DNA from: Ctenosaura bakeri
Lineage: Eukaryota; Chordata; Lepidosauria; Squamata; Iguanidae
Length of the DNA: 64,000 bases
Direction of reading: 5' to 3'
Assembly (NCBI GenBank): GCA_948474755.1
Contig: CAOLHI010001844.1
Location: 62,001 to 126,000, forward strand
How positions within the stretch are numbered: the stretch's first letter is position 1; the number at the start of each line of letters is the position of its first letter. Under the pieces are notes generated by a model, which searched no databases, was not told where the DNA came from, and saw only the letters and a list, made by a program, of their open reading frames with translations. Of this stretch, positions 44,163 to 57,414 are shown piece after piece. A program made the position numbers and the translations under genes.

Positions 44163-45636
44163 CTTCTGCTTTAGCAAGTAACAAACTGGAAGCAGAGTGG
44201 GCTTAAAACTAACAAAAGTCGACTTAATTGCTAACATGTTTATGATGGCATATCTTTCAGTAAACTAGATTGACCATATTTACAGTGTTATCATCAGTTG
44301 GCAAGGATACACAAGAACATAAGAAGGTATGTTGGATCAGGCAAATGGTCTATCTAGTTCACCCTGCTTGCCTCCTTGTGTTTTCCAGCAACCGGTATTC
44401 AGAGATTACTACTGCTTCTGATAACAGGGTAATAGAGAGCTAATATGACTAGTAGCCAGTGGTAACCTTATTCTCCATTAATCTGCCTAATGACCTTTTG
44501 AAGACATTTGCTTATTACAGCATCCTGTAAGAGCCAGTTCCATAATTTAAGTATATACTGTGTGAAAAAAATGTCATGGGGAAAAGTAGAAACACAGAAA
44601 TCAGATGGAAGTGAAATGCTAACAAAATCAAAATCTGTGGCAATAACTTTAAAGTGTAAATGTTTGCAAAATAAGCATATGTTATGATCATACGTATCAG
44701 CCCTTCTGTTTGGTTGGAATCTTAAGTATGCTGGTCTTGAAAAGACAATAGCTTAGCACTTGATCTGACAAAGTAACATATTATGAATAGATTATTATAA
44801 TATGGCAATCCATTCAGTGCTATCCTTCAGACAGAAGTTCATGAGTTCAGTCTCCTGGTTATTTTTGGGTTTGAAGAAGTAATGTTGACAGGAGGAAGTG
44901 GTAATTTCCTATGCAGCCCCTATGCTCTTGTTGCAGTAATTCCCTGAAATAGCATTTTGCAACAGGCATGAAATATTGTTTTAAATTTTGTGTGACAGAT
45001 ATAGGTATACAGAGTAGTATGCCAGAGCTATTGTTGTGCTCTGCTTAGAAGAAGGTAAGTAATGTAAGCTATGTTGGCACAACAGAATTTATAAAGGATA
45101 TACTGAATGTTGTGGAATTTTAGAGTACAAAAACAAGTATATAGATTATTGTAAATACCATATTGTAAATGTTGACATTTATAGCATTTATTGTAACTTT
45201 TAGAAGACTAATGGGAAATGGAGGCAAGTAGTAATTTGACAATTGGCCCAGTGGGTGGTTTCTTTTCTTTTTTTCTTTTTTGGCTAAAGATCAGTTTCAT
45301 TAGCATTTCATCATTCTCGAGTTAAAAATAAAAATAAATGAATGAATGAATGACATTTTACATAGCAAGTTGGTGAATGTCCAAAACATCCCAGATCATG
45401 ACATAATAATTTATGACATTTCCTGGTAGATTTCAAGAGTTCCTTATGATTTTAACAAATCAATCAGTTTCAACTTAATTTCTGTCATTTGTCAGTAAAT
45501 GCTGGTAGTTAAGAAGCCAAGGGCAATGAAACCAAATGTAAAGTACAAATACATTTTCAGCTCCAATGAGTGCTCCCATGTCCATGTGTATATATGGCAA
45601 CTACTCTCCATGTGATAATGCAGAAGATATGCACAT
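44163..45636. other. Unassigned DNA with one unnamed repeat
   Basis: 44308-44560 begins AAGAACATAAGAAGGTATGT and GGATCAGGCAAATGGTCTAT, a repeat family I recall from reptiles but cannot name. The rest is AT-rich with nothing recognised. Confidence 0.4.
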
Positions 45637-46103
45637 TGTAGTGGTTCTTATCCTGGGGTCTGGGGACCCCTGGGGGTCTGTGGAGCCCTCACAAGGACCC
45701 CTGAACCGCTGCCAACAGCAAAAGCAGCAACAGGGATATGGAAGTGTGTGTGTGTGTGTGTGTGTGTACGTGCTGAAAATATTTGCCTTCAAGTCACTTC
45801 TGACTTACAGCAACCCTAAGGTGAACCTATCACAGAGTTTTTTTTGGCAAGATTTATTCAGAGGAAGTTTGCCTTTGCCTTCCTCTGAGGCTGACAGAAT
45901 GTCACTTGCCCAAGGTCACACATGTCTAAGTGGGGATTTGACTCCTAGTCTCCAGAAGGTTTGAATGAATGAATGAATGAATAAATAAATAAATATTTAA
46001 ATCTAAATTTAAATATTTAAATCTTGACTTAAATATTGGGGGGTGACTGGAAGCAAATTATATTGACAGGGGGTCCATGGTAAAGAAAAGGTTAAGAACC
46101 ACT
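45637..46103. mobile_element. hAT-type non-autonomous element with nested SINE
   Basis: Left end AGTGGTTCTTATCCTGGGG and right end GGTTAAGAACCACTG are inverted copies of the hAT/Charlie-like CAGTGGTTCT terminus, and both sides carry GGGGTC-type text. A (GT)n run (45746-45769), a SINE (45783-45958) and GAAT/AAAT units (45961-46024) lie inside. The 8-bp duplication was not confirmed. Confidence 0.7.
45783..45958 (-). repeat. Sauria-type SINE inside hAT element
   Basis: CCTTCAAGTCACTTCTGACT, CCCTAAGGTGAACCTATCAC and GCCTTCCTCTGAGGCTGACA match the family. Truncated before the tRNA-like head. Confidence 0.75.
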
Positions 46104-46254
46104 GATATAACAAACTGTTGTGCATGCATGAACACCCAGAAAAACCAGTAACTTTCAAGAAGTAGCTTGATTTCAGTAATGTTTGTGATGTATAAAAGAA
46201 GGATGCACAAGATTCTGAACAGTTATCTGAAGTTCTCAGTGATTTGCTAGTCTG

Positions 46255-47240
46255 TACCAATAGGTTACTCTACAACTGGCCCTGTAGGCCACAAAAATAG
46301 CCCTGGGGAGCTGGATGCAGCCTGTGGGTCAACTCTGCCCATCTCCGGTTTAAAACATGAGCGAGAGGGTTACAAGGCCGTGGAAACTTGTTCCATTCCA
46401 TCCTGCATTCACTGGTCCATCCCACCACCATTCGTCTGGTATTCGTTAAGCATCTTTGATTTATTGCTACCATGTAACTGTTGTTGCAGAATTCCTGACA
46501 CATGGAAGCATCCCATTCCCTGGTATAAGACTGCTGAAAAAATGTGGATCTGCAATTGAGCTATGTAGTTTGGATCCTAATCATGGGAATCAGTAGTCAG
46601 AAGAATCTTAATCTCTATCAAATATAATTGTCAGATTCAACACTTCAATTTTCTAGTAGAACAGTCTAGAACAGGGGTGTGTAAAGTATGGCCTGTGGGT
46701 CACTTGTGGTCCTCAGGGTCAATTTTGTGGCCCTCAGAGATCCCCAGGGGGGTAAACATGCATTTTCCCCCAGAATTTTTTCAATGACCCAAAATGTTCC
46801 CCAAAGTTCTATACGGTGTGTCAGGGGCATTTCCATCATGTTTGGAGGTCCACTGGTCTCCTCAGTGGACTTCTATAATTATTTTGCAGAATTTTTCAAG
46901 AACATTTTTGTTCTCAAATGCCCTCTATAAGGTGTCAGGAGAATTTCATTCACATTTTGAACCTACCCTGGGCCAATTTAGGCCCCTGGGAGGCTTTTTC
47001 TTGAAACAGGAAGTAACTGCTACTTACTTTCTATTGTTAAAAAAGGCCTCTTGTGGGCCTAAAATGGCCCAGGAAGCCTTCAGAACATAGCAAAAATGCC
47101 TTCCCTTGTCCCCTAGAAGGCACTTGAGGATAAAAGTTTGTCTGTTTATCTGTTTTTTTTGTTTGTTTTGTTTTGTATGACTAGGGGTAACAGCGGGGTT
47201 GCGACCCTCCAAGGTCTTGTGCAGAGTTTAATTTGGCCAT
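46255..47240. repeat. hAT-like repeat remnants
   Basis: 46262-46370 (CCTGTAGGCCACAAAAATAG, CAGCCTGTGGGTCAACTCTG) and 46670-47240 (GTAAAGTATGGCCTGTGGGT; AATTTGGCCATCTGT) resemble the GGGCAAACTATGGCCC-type hAT repeats of amniotes. A related piece is at 63033. No coding frame. Confidence 0.45.
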
Positions 47241-47635
47241 CTGTACTTCCATAACTGTCCACCTTGCTCTAGAAGGTCCATGCTGTATGTATATGTGAAG
47301 GCATGGGTGGGAGTTTAAAGGGGATATTTACATTTTCCCCAAAAGAGAAAGCTTCCTTGGAACTTCCAGGAACTTTTGTGTCTTTTGGAAACACACAGAT
47401 ACACAGACTCTTCCAATATGCCACCTGTAAACAGGCAAATTTGTACAGAGGAAAAATTTCATTGAGCCATAAAGTAAATGTTTGCATTCACTCCACTGGG
47501 GGAATGTAGTCATTTTTCATATATTTGCTTACATTGTACAGAATGATCCATCGGATAAAAGACTAGAAGTTTGGTGAAATGCAGTGTATCCTTCCTAGCA
47601 GTCTTTGGTATATACCAATTCTTTTATCAGGTTCT
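47241..47635. other. Unassigned DNA
   Basis: Nothing recognised. Confidence 0.35.
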
Positions 47636-47880
47636 TATCAGGCTGTGGAACTCTCTCCCACAGGAAGCTTGGCTAGCCCCCTCCCTGGTTTCTTCCACTA
47701 ACAGGCAAAGTCTTTTTTTTATTTTTTTTTAATTGAAGCATGCTTTTGGTGATCAACTGTGGAGAAGGATCTTTTCATAGGGTGTGTATGCTGCACTTTT
47801 ATTGTCATTATTTTTAAATTAATGTTCTTTTAATTGGATAGTTTATTTAATTGCTTTTTAATGTTTTGTCAGGCAGTAAA
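47636..47880 (+). mobile_element. LINE 3' fragment (L2/CR1 group)
   Basis: The translated start reads RLWNSLPQEAWLAPSL, the end-of-ORF2 motif of L2-group LINEs, followed by T-rich 3' UTR-like DNA. Confidence 0.6.
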
Positions 47881-49264
47881 CGATGAGACGGTCATGAGCA
47901 ATCATGACCAAATATAATTGCTTGTCAGCAAGCCCCTGTCTATACATAAAAACACTCTTGTTTTGTTTATTCCTTTTAAGTATGCCTGGAGTGCATACTG
48001 AGAGTTGATAAAACAACTTCTATACTACTGCATTTCTATTGGGCAATTGTATTATACTGAAATATACATATGTGTCTGAGGCTGCCTGTCCCTTAATAAA
48101 TTAACTTATTTATTTATTTATTTTAAAAAGGCTTACCAAAAGTGGATTCATGATTACTAAGGGAGAGTGCAATTAATGAATTTATCAGTCTCCAATCGTC
48201 TGTGTAATTTTGGCCAGCAAGCATTATAATCATTTTACCGCAAATAAATGGACTTGCAAGGTCTTGGAATGAGAGTTGTTGGATTCTCATAATAGCCTTT
48301 AGGACTCCAGGGAACATTCCTAACAAGCCTGTACCTCTACAGTATTAATTAAGCATTGTTCTGCTTTTAGCTACAGCACATTTACTGATACAAAATGAGG
48401 AGGAGTAGAAAGATAAAATAAAATCCTGTAAATGTTCTAACACCCTCAGATATCACAAAGCTTTCTGGGCCAAATTTGCTACAGAGGTCTCCTGAATGAC
48501 TTTGGACAAAAATGGTGGGTTGAGTTAAATGTCAGAATGACCATGTGACAGCCATGGAAAAAGTCTTAGCTGTGTTGTATGTGCAAGCAATAAAAGTAGG
48601 AAAGATACTGTTGCCAGACTCAAAAGTTAACACACAGTATACTTCTGGTGATAGCTGGTATATAGACCACCCGTATCCAGACTAGCACAGAGGCAAGACG
48701 TTTAATCTTAGGCCTTAGGAACTTGGTTACCTGCAGGTGTGAATAGGAAGCAGGGCATTACCATGCAAGTTTGCCCCAGTATCATACCCAATGCACACAA
48801 CCTGGATGTTCATGCTCTGCATGTGATGGGGTATGTGACATTCCATGTACAACAGCAGAAGGGAGGACTACACAATAGGGGCATGCTTCCCACTCTTGCT
48901 TAGATGTAGGTGGGTGTAGTACTGATGCAGATAAGCTCATCAGGGTGGTGTTCAAGTGAATTCTATAGTAACATTTTGCTGATCTCAAATTGATTGGGGA
49001 AAATAGCTATTAAAACATCATTGATTTTCAAGTGGCTACTGTATTCACGTGAGTTTTTGATTTCTGTGGTATGATGTCTTCTGCAGTCATGATATATTTT
49101 CATTGAATTCAGGGAGCTTTTGTTGGATGTTCCTTATCTTAACAGAACTAAGATGTTAAAGGGTTACAATGTGAGCTTAGTGGGATTGCTGTTGTGCTAG
49201 CTTCTCTAGATCCACTCCTCACATCTACATGCTGAGTGCAGATGTCTTCAAGGATGAAGCCTAT
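47881..49264. other. Unassigned DNA
   Basis: Short TTTA run near 48106-48125. No exon recognised. Confidence 0.4.
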
Positions 49265-49718
49265 GGCCTTTTCCGCATTTTGTTTCTACAACGGGGCAGC
49301 GTGTCCTCCAGCAAGGACGTTTGCACTTGAGGGTGGACTGGGTCCGGACTACTTTTTGTAATTTCGGACTTCAGCCCGCTCCAGAACGCCCAGAACTGGT
49401 GGTTCGCCGTGCTATTGAAAGACTGCTTAAAACATCTTTCAATAGCCCGGCGCACCCCACTCCGTCGCTGCGCTCCTGTGTAGATCTGCAGGCTCTCACC
49501 AGTGCGAGGCTGCAGATCTTCTGGAGGTGGGCTTCCGGCTGGCGAGCTTCTCCAGTTGGTGGAGAGCCTCCACCAACCGAAAGCCACCATTTTAGTCCCC
49601 GGAGCAGTGTGTAAGCGTGGCCACGCACTGCTCTGGATCAGCGTGGATCGTCGGAGGAAGCACGCCAGTCCGGTGAGTAGCAGAACGCCCCGTTTTTTTC
49701 CCAAAGTGTGAAAATCCC
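49265..49718. mobile_element. Multi-hairpin MITE, family 2, copy C
   Basis: Left end GGCCTTTTCCGCATTTTG, right end AGTGTGAAAATCCC, TAT on both sides (49262-49264, 49719-49721). Its third hairpin has arms GCTATTGAAAGA/TCTTTCAATAGC, perfectly paired although different in sequence from the other copies. Confidence 0.87.
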
Positions 49719-51219
49719 TATGTATACAAAGTCATACATGCTTTGGCTGCCAGCCTAAGGAAACTGTACTGCATAAGATTCCTGATGATGACACACATAG
49801 AGTTGTAGACACACATTCTTCTCCTTTGCAGACATCCACACTCTCTCATGAATGCTTTTAAATTATTATTATTGGCTGCAATTGTACTGGGCAGTTATGA
49901 ATGTGTAACCTAGAGTTACGCACTTGTGATTGTTTTGTATTCATGATCTCTATGTAGCCCCAGGTTTAGGGAATACATAGGGACTATGAAAGCCACCCAA
50001 TCCCTACTTACTGGGTAGCAGCTGCTGGGATTGACTGGGGTCTGCTCCCTTGTTGATTGAGAAGCAGCTGCCTGACGGTACCACTCACCCCTCATCATAC
50101 AAGCAATCTCCAGTAGAAGAGGGGAATTATGACAGGTTCTCCTGCTTCTGCCTGTTACACTGACGATTGCTCACAGGAAGCAGTGAGGCTGTCAGTTAAC
50201 TGCTTCCTGATTGGCAGGAAAACAATAGCAGGGATTGGGAGGATCACAATGAGAGTCACTGCATAGCACCATAAATATGGTGCTTACACATTTGTAACTC
50301 ACCAGAAGGATCCTGACCTGGCCATTATTATTATTGATTTCTCCTGACCCTCTGCCTCCATTTCATGACAGTTCTGTGCAAAAGCAAGGGAAAACAAACT
50401 GAAGTCTTAATGGAAACAAAAATCTATAAATGTCTTTATGAACATTTTTCAAATGGATGCATGACTGAAGTAAGATTGCGTGAGTTTTAGAAATATCAGC
50501 AGTGTCCCTCCCCCGCATTTTCCAGATCTGTGCATTTTGGTGAATGCATCTATCTTTCTTTTCTCTACTGCACTGCAAACAGAAATGTACCAATTTTTGA
50601 ACATGAATGGGTTGGCATTGTGTTAGGGATATACACATGAGGAAGTCATGCTACACATGTGGGATGAAGTATTCACCATATTGCAACAGGCATTCTGCTG
50701 ACAGAAGCAGAAACAGAGCTGCACAAATGGCAAAGTTGTGCATTGAGGCTGCACATTGTAGCTGCCCTTGCAGATTGCACAATGGCACCCAGTCACTGAC
50801 ATGTATTATGCAGTGTTGCTATTCTGCGTGGAGGCCATGTGGTGCTAGCATAGCATATTTCCTCACATGGATATTTTTATTACAGTGAAGAGAAGTTGGA
50901 TTATAGCCATTGTGTGTTCATTTTGGGAGATAAAGAATCAGGTAAATCTATAAAACAAAAGCAAACAAACAAAAAGATGGAGCAAATTTCCCACATATTT
51001 CTAAGCTGTGACTTCCAATGTCTATTTGATTTCTTTATACATAAACAGTTCTAGTGCATGATACCCACTGAGGGTGTCTCAGATAAAGTGTTGGTTTAGT
51101 TACTTGCTCAGCTCTTTGCCTTACTGGGCACTCCGTCTTTCACCTGAACATTCACAGGAATGGTACCACAAAAAGGTAGAGGAAATGCTAACTTCTTTAG
51201 GGGAAGTGCCATCAGTAAA
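49719..51219. other. Unassigned DNA
   Basis: No exon or named repeat recognised. Confidence 0.4.
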
Positions 51220-51312
51220 TGAGCTAAATCCTACTTACAGTAGACCCACTAAATATGTCTTACTAAATGGGACTTACATAAGTCACATCAATTCAGTGGG
51301 TCCACTGTAGGT
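51220..51312. repeat. Short foldback repeat
   Basis: CCTACTTACAGTAGACCCAC with inverted GTGGGTCCACTGTAGGTATG; related to 22512 and 60310. Confidence 0.6.
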
Positions 51313-51344
51313 ATGCTTAATGCTGGTGTGTGTTTGAACCATTA

Positions 51345-51865
51345 GAATCATAGAGTGGGAAGAGACCACAGGGGCCATCCAGTCCAACCCTCTGCTATGC
51401 AGGAACACCCATCAAAGCATTCCCAACAGATGGCCATCCAGCCTCTGCTTTAAAATCCTCCAAAGAAAGAGACTCCACTACACTCCGTTGAGACAGCATA
51501 TTCCACTGCCGGACAACTCTGACCATCAGGAAGTTCTTCCTGAGGTTCAGGTGGAATCTCCTTTCCTGCAGCTTGAATCCATTGCTCCTTGTCCTAGTCT
51601 CTTGAGCAGCAGAAAACAAGCCCGCTCTCTCCTCAACATGACATCCCTTCAAATATTTAAACATGGCTATCCTGCCCCCTCTTAACCTTCTCTTCTGCAG
51701 ACTAAAAGTACCCAGCTCCCTAAGCCACTCCTCATAAGGCACGGCTTCCCGACTCTTCACCATTTTGGTCGCCCTCTTCTGAACACGCTCCAGCTTGTTG
51801 ACATCCTTCTTGAACTGAGGTGCCCAGAACTGGACACGGTATTCCGAATGAGGTCTAACCAATGC
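51345..51865 (-). mobile_element. CR1 LINE 3' end, reverse
   Basis: Starts AGAATCATAGAGTGGGAAGA (reversed CR1 terminus), then ATGGCCATCCAGCCTCTGCT and GCCCAGAACTGGACACGGTA. The minus strand keeps a long open frame (51395-51862) with [11 protein letters not shown] and [19 protein letters not shown], matching the CR1 C-terminal region, but it is a 5'-truncated copy. Confidence 0.85.
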
Positions 51866-54800
51866 AAACTACTTTGTGCAAACTTGAGAATGGAATTTAC
51901 AGCAGTGTGTTTATTTAGTTAATTATTTTATATTTTATGTTAAGGATGCATATAAATCCTTCATTTTCAAGTGTATTTCACCTTACTATCCACCAGCATT
52001 TCAACTCGTTTTGTAAAGCCTTAGTGAATATTTTCATTATAAACAATGATTTTTAGAGACGAACTGTAAGGAGGAAGAATAACATATTATCAACTAACCA
52101 ACAAACCCATTCACTCACTCTGGTAGGCACTGAAGATGGTGTTGTCTTCTGCCTGTACAAGCTGTTGTTAACTTGGTGTGCTGTGAATTGTGAATAAATA
52201 TCTCATTTCCTGACCTATCTTTACAACTACATATGAGAGTGTTTTTGTCTTGTAAAAACATCCTTTTTTTAAAAAAAAAAATCTGATAACATTAAAGGAT
52301 GCTGCATTAGCAGTTCAGCTTATCCACTTACATCAGCTTATGTACGCCCACACAGGTTATGTGAATAAAGGCAATTCCTGCCCAGTGAAGATCTTACTCC
52401 TGGTTTTAAAGCAAGATGTTGGGAAAGACTGTGTTATAGCTTCAGATTAGTCTTTGCCACTGTACAGTAATTCTAGAAGCAAGTGACCAATTAGAGCCAA
52501 AATAATTCATGTAGTGTCCAAGAATGATAATAAACAGTAGGAAAAAAAATCCAACACACATAAAAAATCTGTTTAATGACCCCAAGAGAAATTTTAATTC
52601 ACTCTGCAAAATATCATGTCACTTAAAAGGAGGATATCTGTGGATGTGTTTGTGTGTGTGATCAGCTCCCTTGAAAACACGCACACGCGTGCACACATGC
52701 ACACACACACTCTTTCCTTTCACAGATTTCACACATCCTTCACGTTTCTCACTGTTCATGCTGCTATGTCAGTGCAGGATTTTCCTATGCCACATTGTAT
52801 CTTCTTTTTTAGAGTGTGTGTTCTTATGAGGGGGGAATTCTCCATCATTTCTGATTTAGCAGTAAAGTACTAAATCTGGAGCAAATGAAGCTCATATGAA
52901 AAAATCTTTAAATCTATAATGCAGCAAGGCAGGAGCCATATAAACCAAAGTAGTCTCTTTGTGGTCATATCTGTGCTTTACTCCTCTCGTACAGTTATAG
53001 TAGGCTTTTGAAAATGTGCTGGCAATGAGAAATATAATCATGTACATGAGTAATACTGCACACAAATGGTTCTCTGTATGTACACGTGTACACATATTTT
53101 TGAAGGAGTTATAGGGAGCATCCCTTTGACTTCTAATTTGACTTGATGAAAAGAAATGTAATATATATATATTAATCAAAATGGCTGCTGCATTATGGAA
53201 TACAGTTCTTAAAGTCAACACTTAACTAGGTTGAACGTACGGCTATTTTTCAGAGGTTATATAAAAACTAGAATTTGTTGCAAAAGCTACAAAAAGAAGA
53301 ATAAATTTCTTCAGAAATCTTTATTTTTGTATGTTTGTGCATTTTTAAAAAGCCAAATTCCATCCATTGCCAACTTGCAAACTCAGCAACCAAGTGCTCA
53401 TGCATTGTACTGTAAAACTATGGTTTCAAAATTTGTAAAGAAACACATATATTTTTTTAAAAAATAATGAAATGATAGGAAATTATCATAGGTTTTGAGG
53501 TAAAAATTGACTGCATTAGTAAAACTTTTTTTCTTTTGTCTTAAGGCACACTTCTGTTCAAGTCTCATGCTGTATAATTCATTCAAATTGCCATCTCTGC
53601 TCTGCTGTGGATTGTACTCTTCTTATTTCCACTTGCCTTTTAACTCTACCGATATATTTCTTGTCAAGCACAACCAATGCATTTTAAAATAATCATGTTC
53701 ATTTTAAATGGAACTCCCCCAGTGGCTCTTTCTCTCCCTGCCCCTAAACTCTGTCATCATTGCCCCCCTCTCTTTCTGACCACCTCCTCCCACAATATAT
53801 TAAAAGGTTCCCTGCTGGAATTTAATTTTGAGTTAAATCTTCACCCCACCCTTAGGGCTCCAAGACAGAATGAAATAAATTCCACTAAAAAGTAATACAC
53901 CACTCCTAGCTACGGTCATGTAATATCAGTTGTCAGGCTGTCAAAGCAAATGTGAAGGCTAAATTCAGTGGTTTGACTACTAAAAGAGATGTGTGTGTGT
54001 GTTGCGTGTGTGCATGCGTGCATGCATGTGTGTGTCCTCACCACACGAAGCTGACAGGCAAGAGAAACACAAATTGTGGCCTCTGAAATAACTCTGACTA
54101 TAAAACGTAGAATGTTATACAAACATGAATCCTGCTATGCAAGTATGATCTATTGCAAGCTCATTAGTGATAAAACAAAATAGTGGATGGTAAAGCTCAC
54201 ATTTCAGAAGTCTGACTGCCCAGCAATTTTTGCTAGATGCTCTAAGATCATTTCCAGATTGAGGACTCCTCAAACAGCAATTAGAAGGCACTGTGAAGCT
54301 ATTCCATCTTTTTTCTCCTAAACAGATTTTCTACAATATGGAAGAAGCAGTATAAAAACAAGGGAAGGTTATGAATGATGGACATTGTCAGAAGCCCTCA
54401 TAAAATTCATGAGGCAGGGCAATAGCATGATAAAAGCTTTGGCTGAAGCCCATCGTAGTCTGAAACCAAACGTGAAGTGATATTTTTTGATAAAACACAA
54501 ACCAAACCACACATTGTAATTTTGCCGCTTTGTCACATCAAGGATAAAATATAGGAGAAAAAGAGTATTTCTGGCCTGGAAATTGCTCACTGTCCAGTAC
54601 ATTTAAGCAGGAAGCTAAACAATCTGAAGTTTGCTTTTTATCTATTCAGTGATGCAATGATGCATTTTTGCTCAAAAGCTTCCGATAAAATTATAGCACA
54701 CGTATGCTTGGCAATCTTTGTTCACATGCAATTACATGTACGCACCCTCCCAACACACCCCACATGCACACACTCTCTTCAAATAATTACAAGAAAAGAA

Positions 54801-56045
54801 AAGAAGCCTTCACAGTGGGTTCTCAGGTTTTCTGAGATCCTGGGACCAGGGCACTATTATATGGATGGGTTTATGGGTGTAACTAATATAAGGTGACAGC
54901 TCAGTTTGGATCTGTCTGCTTGTCCTTGGCTAGACTATTTTAATGAAATGTTTGTTTACCCATGAAAAAAGCTCAACTTGGCTCATAGAAGACATGACTA
55001 GTTCTCATCTCAATGTCCAACCTGGATGAGTAAAATTTTCTAAACAACCAGTGAATCGTGCTGTTGGCAATTTGGTCCTTTTTTTTTTTTTTTTTTTACG
55101 AGGCAAACAGCTCAGCAAATTAACATCCAGCTTTTCACTAAAGGAGGCATATTCTTGCTTCTAGGAGAACCGTCTCTGTGGGAATTCTCAGGGGGGGCCA
55201 ACTGCAGGGGAAAAATGGAAAGAGAATAAAAAGAAGAAGAAGAAATTTTAACTGATAGCGCTGGAGTGCATCAGTGAATAAGAGATTTTCAACAACTACC
55301 ACAGCCACTGCTATTATGTAAAAATATGTACAGTATATCTTGTTTGCCAATGGAAAACACTTCTCATGGGTTCAAGGCAAAGAAGGGAAGAAAAAAAATG
55401 AGGCAATTTGAAACGGTGAGCGAAATAAATACACATAGAAAATTAAGTGTTGGTTTGATGATCTCTTTTCAGAAGTGATGTCAAAGCACAAACTACATGG
55501 GTAAAATACAATTTATGAATGTGCTTTTAAGCTGGAGAATAGGTCAGAATGGTAGCTACATTCTATCAGTTCACAATATTTTATAGACGAATGCTAAAGT
55601 TTGTGCACCTGCTCACAAATGGAAGTATACACAAGTATTTTGTACTTTAAGAAAAAAGTACAAAATGTAATGTATGAGGTAGCCTAAAGCACGACTCATA
55701 CGCTGCTCATTGCTTTTGAGCAATGGAGAATTTCTCTTCATTATCAATACACTGGAAGTCTTTACAGTTTTCAGATAGATCCAAGCCAATACAAAACACA
55801 GTGAGTTCTTTAATATATAGATCCTTAAATGATGGATTGTAATCTAATGACTTACCATGGATCATACCAATGAAGCTGCATTAATTCCTCCATATGAAAC
55901 TGGATGGCTGGAATTCTCCATTGTAGTTTATGTTATGTAACTTTATGCATACTTAGCTATGTAGCAGAGGTACTAAGAAACCCTATTAGTCAGCTGTGAG
56001 GATGTGTTATCAGGGCACAGACAAGAGTGTCCAGATGCACACCAG
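51866..56045. other. Unassigned AT-rich DNA with microsatellites
   Basis: Contains a CA-rich run at 52667-52710, TG/ATGC run at 53990-54034 and a T19 run at 55079-55097. No exon or named element in over 4 kb, which makes it the longest featureless stretch and a candidate for unique host intron. Confidence 0.45.
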
Positions 56046-56049
56046 GCTC

Positions 56050-56930
56050 TGTTATCATGGTTATGATATGTCTGGTGAGAGCACTAGATATCCTTTTGAT
56101 ATCAAATAATTTGGCCTTTGCTTGACCTTTCTCTGCCACCCTACTCCACGTGTTTGCAGAGGTCCACTGGACAAGCACATATTAGGCACGGCTGTTAATG
56201 GTTGTACATTCCAAACCCCATTCAGGCAGGCAACTTAAGCCTCTCCGATGCTTCAGGGAAAAACCCTCTTGCAAACCGGCCTTGCTCAGCGCTAATATTT
56301 ACAAAGACGCACGGCCAAGGGCCGAGCAATTCCTTTATGTTGGGCCATCAGCATACTGGCCATATTAGTGTCATCTCGTGCTAAGCTCATCATGCAAAAC
56401 TTGACCTTTTCCCACTCCTTTGTCCAGCTCCAAAATTCCTTTGTTCTCACCGAGCATGGCATAGCCTGTAGGTAAAATCCACCCTATAAAAAGTCCCCAT
56501 TTTCGGGACTACCTGGAACACTTTGGACTTCCATCCTGCCTTGCTGTTGGTTTGTCCAGTGAACTCCCCCTAGTGAACCCTAGTGAACTCCCCCTGAGCT
56601 TTCCATCCCTGCAACCTCATCTTCTATCCAGGACTACGAGACCAGGTGTCGTATTCCCATTCCCCAAAACTCTCCATTTCTATTTCTCAGTTAGTTAGTG
56701 TACATCTTGTCTTTCATGTTGCTTGTCTTCAATAAAATATTATTTGTTACTTTTAAACCTTGTCTAGCTGCTCTCTGGCCTGATGCTGTATACATAGGGT
56801 TAAAGATCCTAGCTAGAGTTACCCTGCCTCTCGTTAGCTTAAGAGAGTGCTCAAGCTTAATTTCCCCATCTGGTGTTTTTATTTGGTTATTTGGGCGCCC
56901 CTCTCGGGACCCCCAACATACAGAGTAACA
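56050..56930 (+). mobile_element. Solo LTR, family TGTTAY, forward
   Basis: Ends TGTTATCATGG and CAGAGTAACA with perfect 4-bp duplication GCTC (56046-56049, 56931-56934). TATAAAAA at 56485-56492 and AATAAA at 56731-56736 give the sense strand and suggest an R region of roughly 250 bp. It contains a short duplication of GTGAACTCCCCCT near 56561-56595. Confidence 0.9.
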
Positions 56931-56934
56931 GCTC

Positions 56935-57215
56935 TACCAGTGTGTATTAGTACTCCCTACTTGATGTCCTGACGTGTATCAGTCCCATTGTGCCTCAGTC
57001 CCATTGTGCATCAGTCCTGCTGCTCATCAGTCACTTCTCTGGCTCCCCTATATAGCTATGTACCAGCAGCATCTTGCTGAGTATAGATGTTGTGGAACTG
57101 CTCAGGTCCATTTCCTGCAGATATAAGACTGCTTATGAAGATGTAAATCCCCATGTTAATTCTGACTGATGTGACTATAAAGTCATTTCTATTTTTTTTT
57201 TAAAAAGCACTTCAG
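56935..57215. other. Unassigned DNA
   Basis: A short degenerate repeat of CAGTCCCATTGTGC / CATCAGTCC at about 56978-57031. Nothing else. Confidence 0.4.
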
Positions 57216-57412
57216 TTTCATGGGATTTCAAGATAACAGGGTTATTGTGGTAAAAGTTTGTCTGGAGTTGTTTATGCTGTTGCTTTCTCCTGAAGATGAG
57301 AAATTGTCATTTGCCAAAGGTTACCTACTGGCTTTCAGTGGCTGAGCAGATATTTGAATTCTGGTTTCCTGAAGTCCTAGTCCAGCCCTCAAACCACTAT
57401 GAAATGCTGGTT
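57216..57412 (-). repeat. Diverged Sauria-type SINE
   Basis: GCTTTCTCCTGAAGATGAGA, AGTCCTAGTCCAGCCCTCAA and AACCACTATGAAATGCTGG are recognisable remnants. Confidence 0.5.
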
Positions 57413-57414
57413 CT

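Noticed and set aside
51395..51862. 155-codon reverse frame as a possible host gene
   Set aside because: It is the C-terminal end of CR1 ORF2 in a truncated copy.
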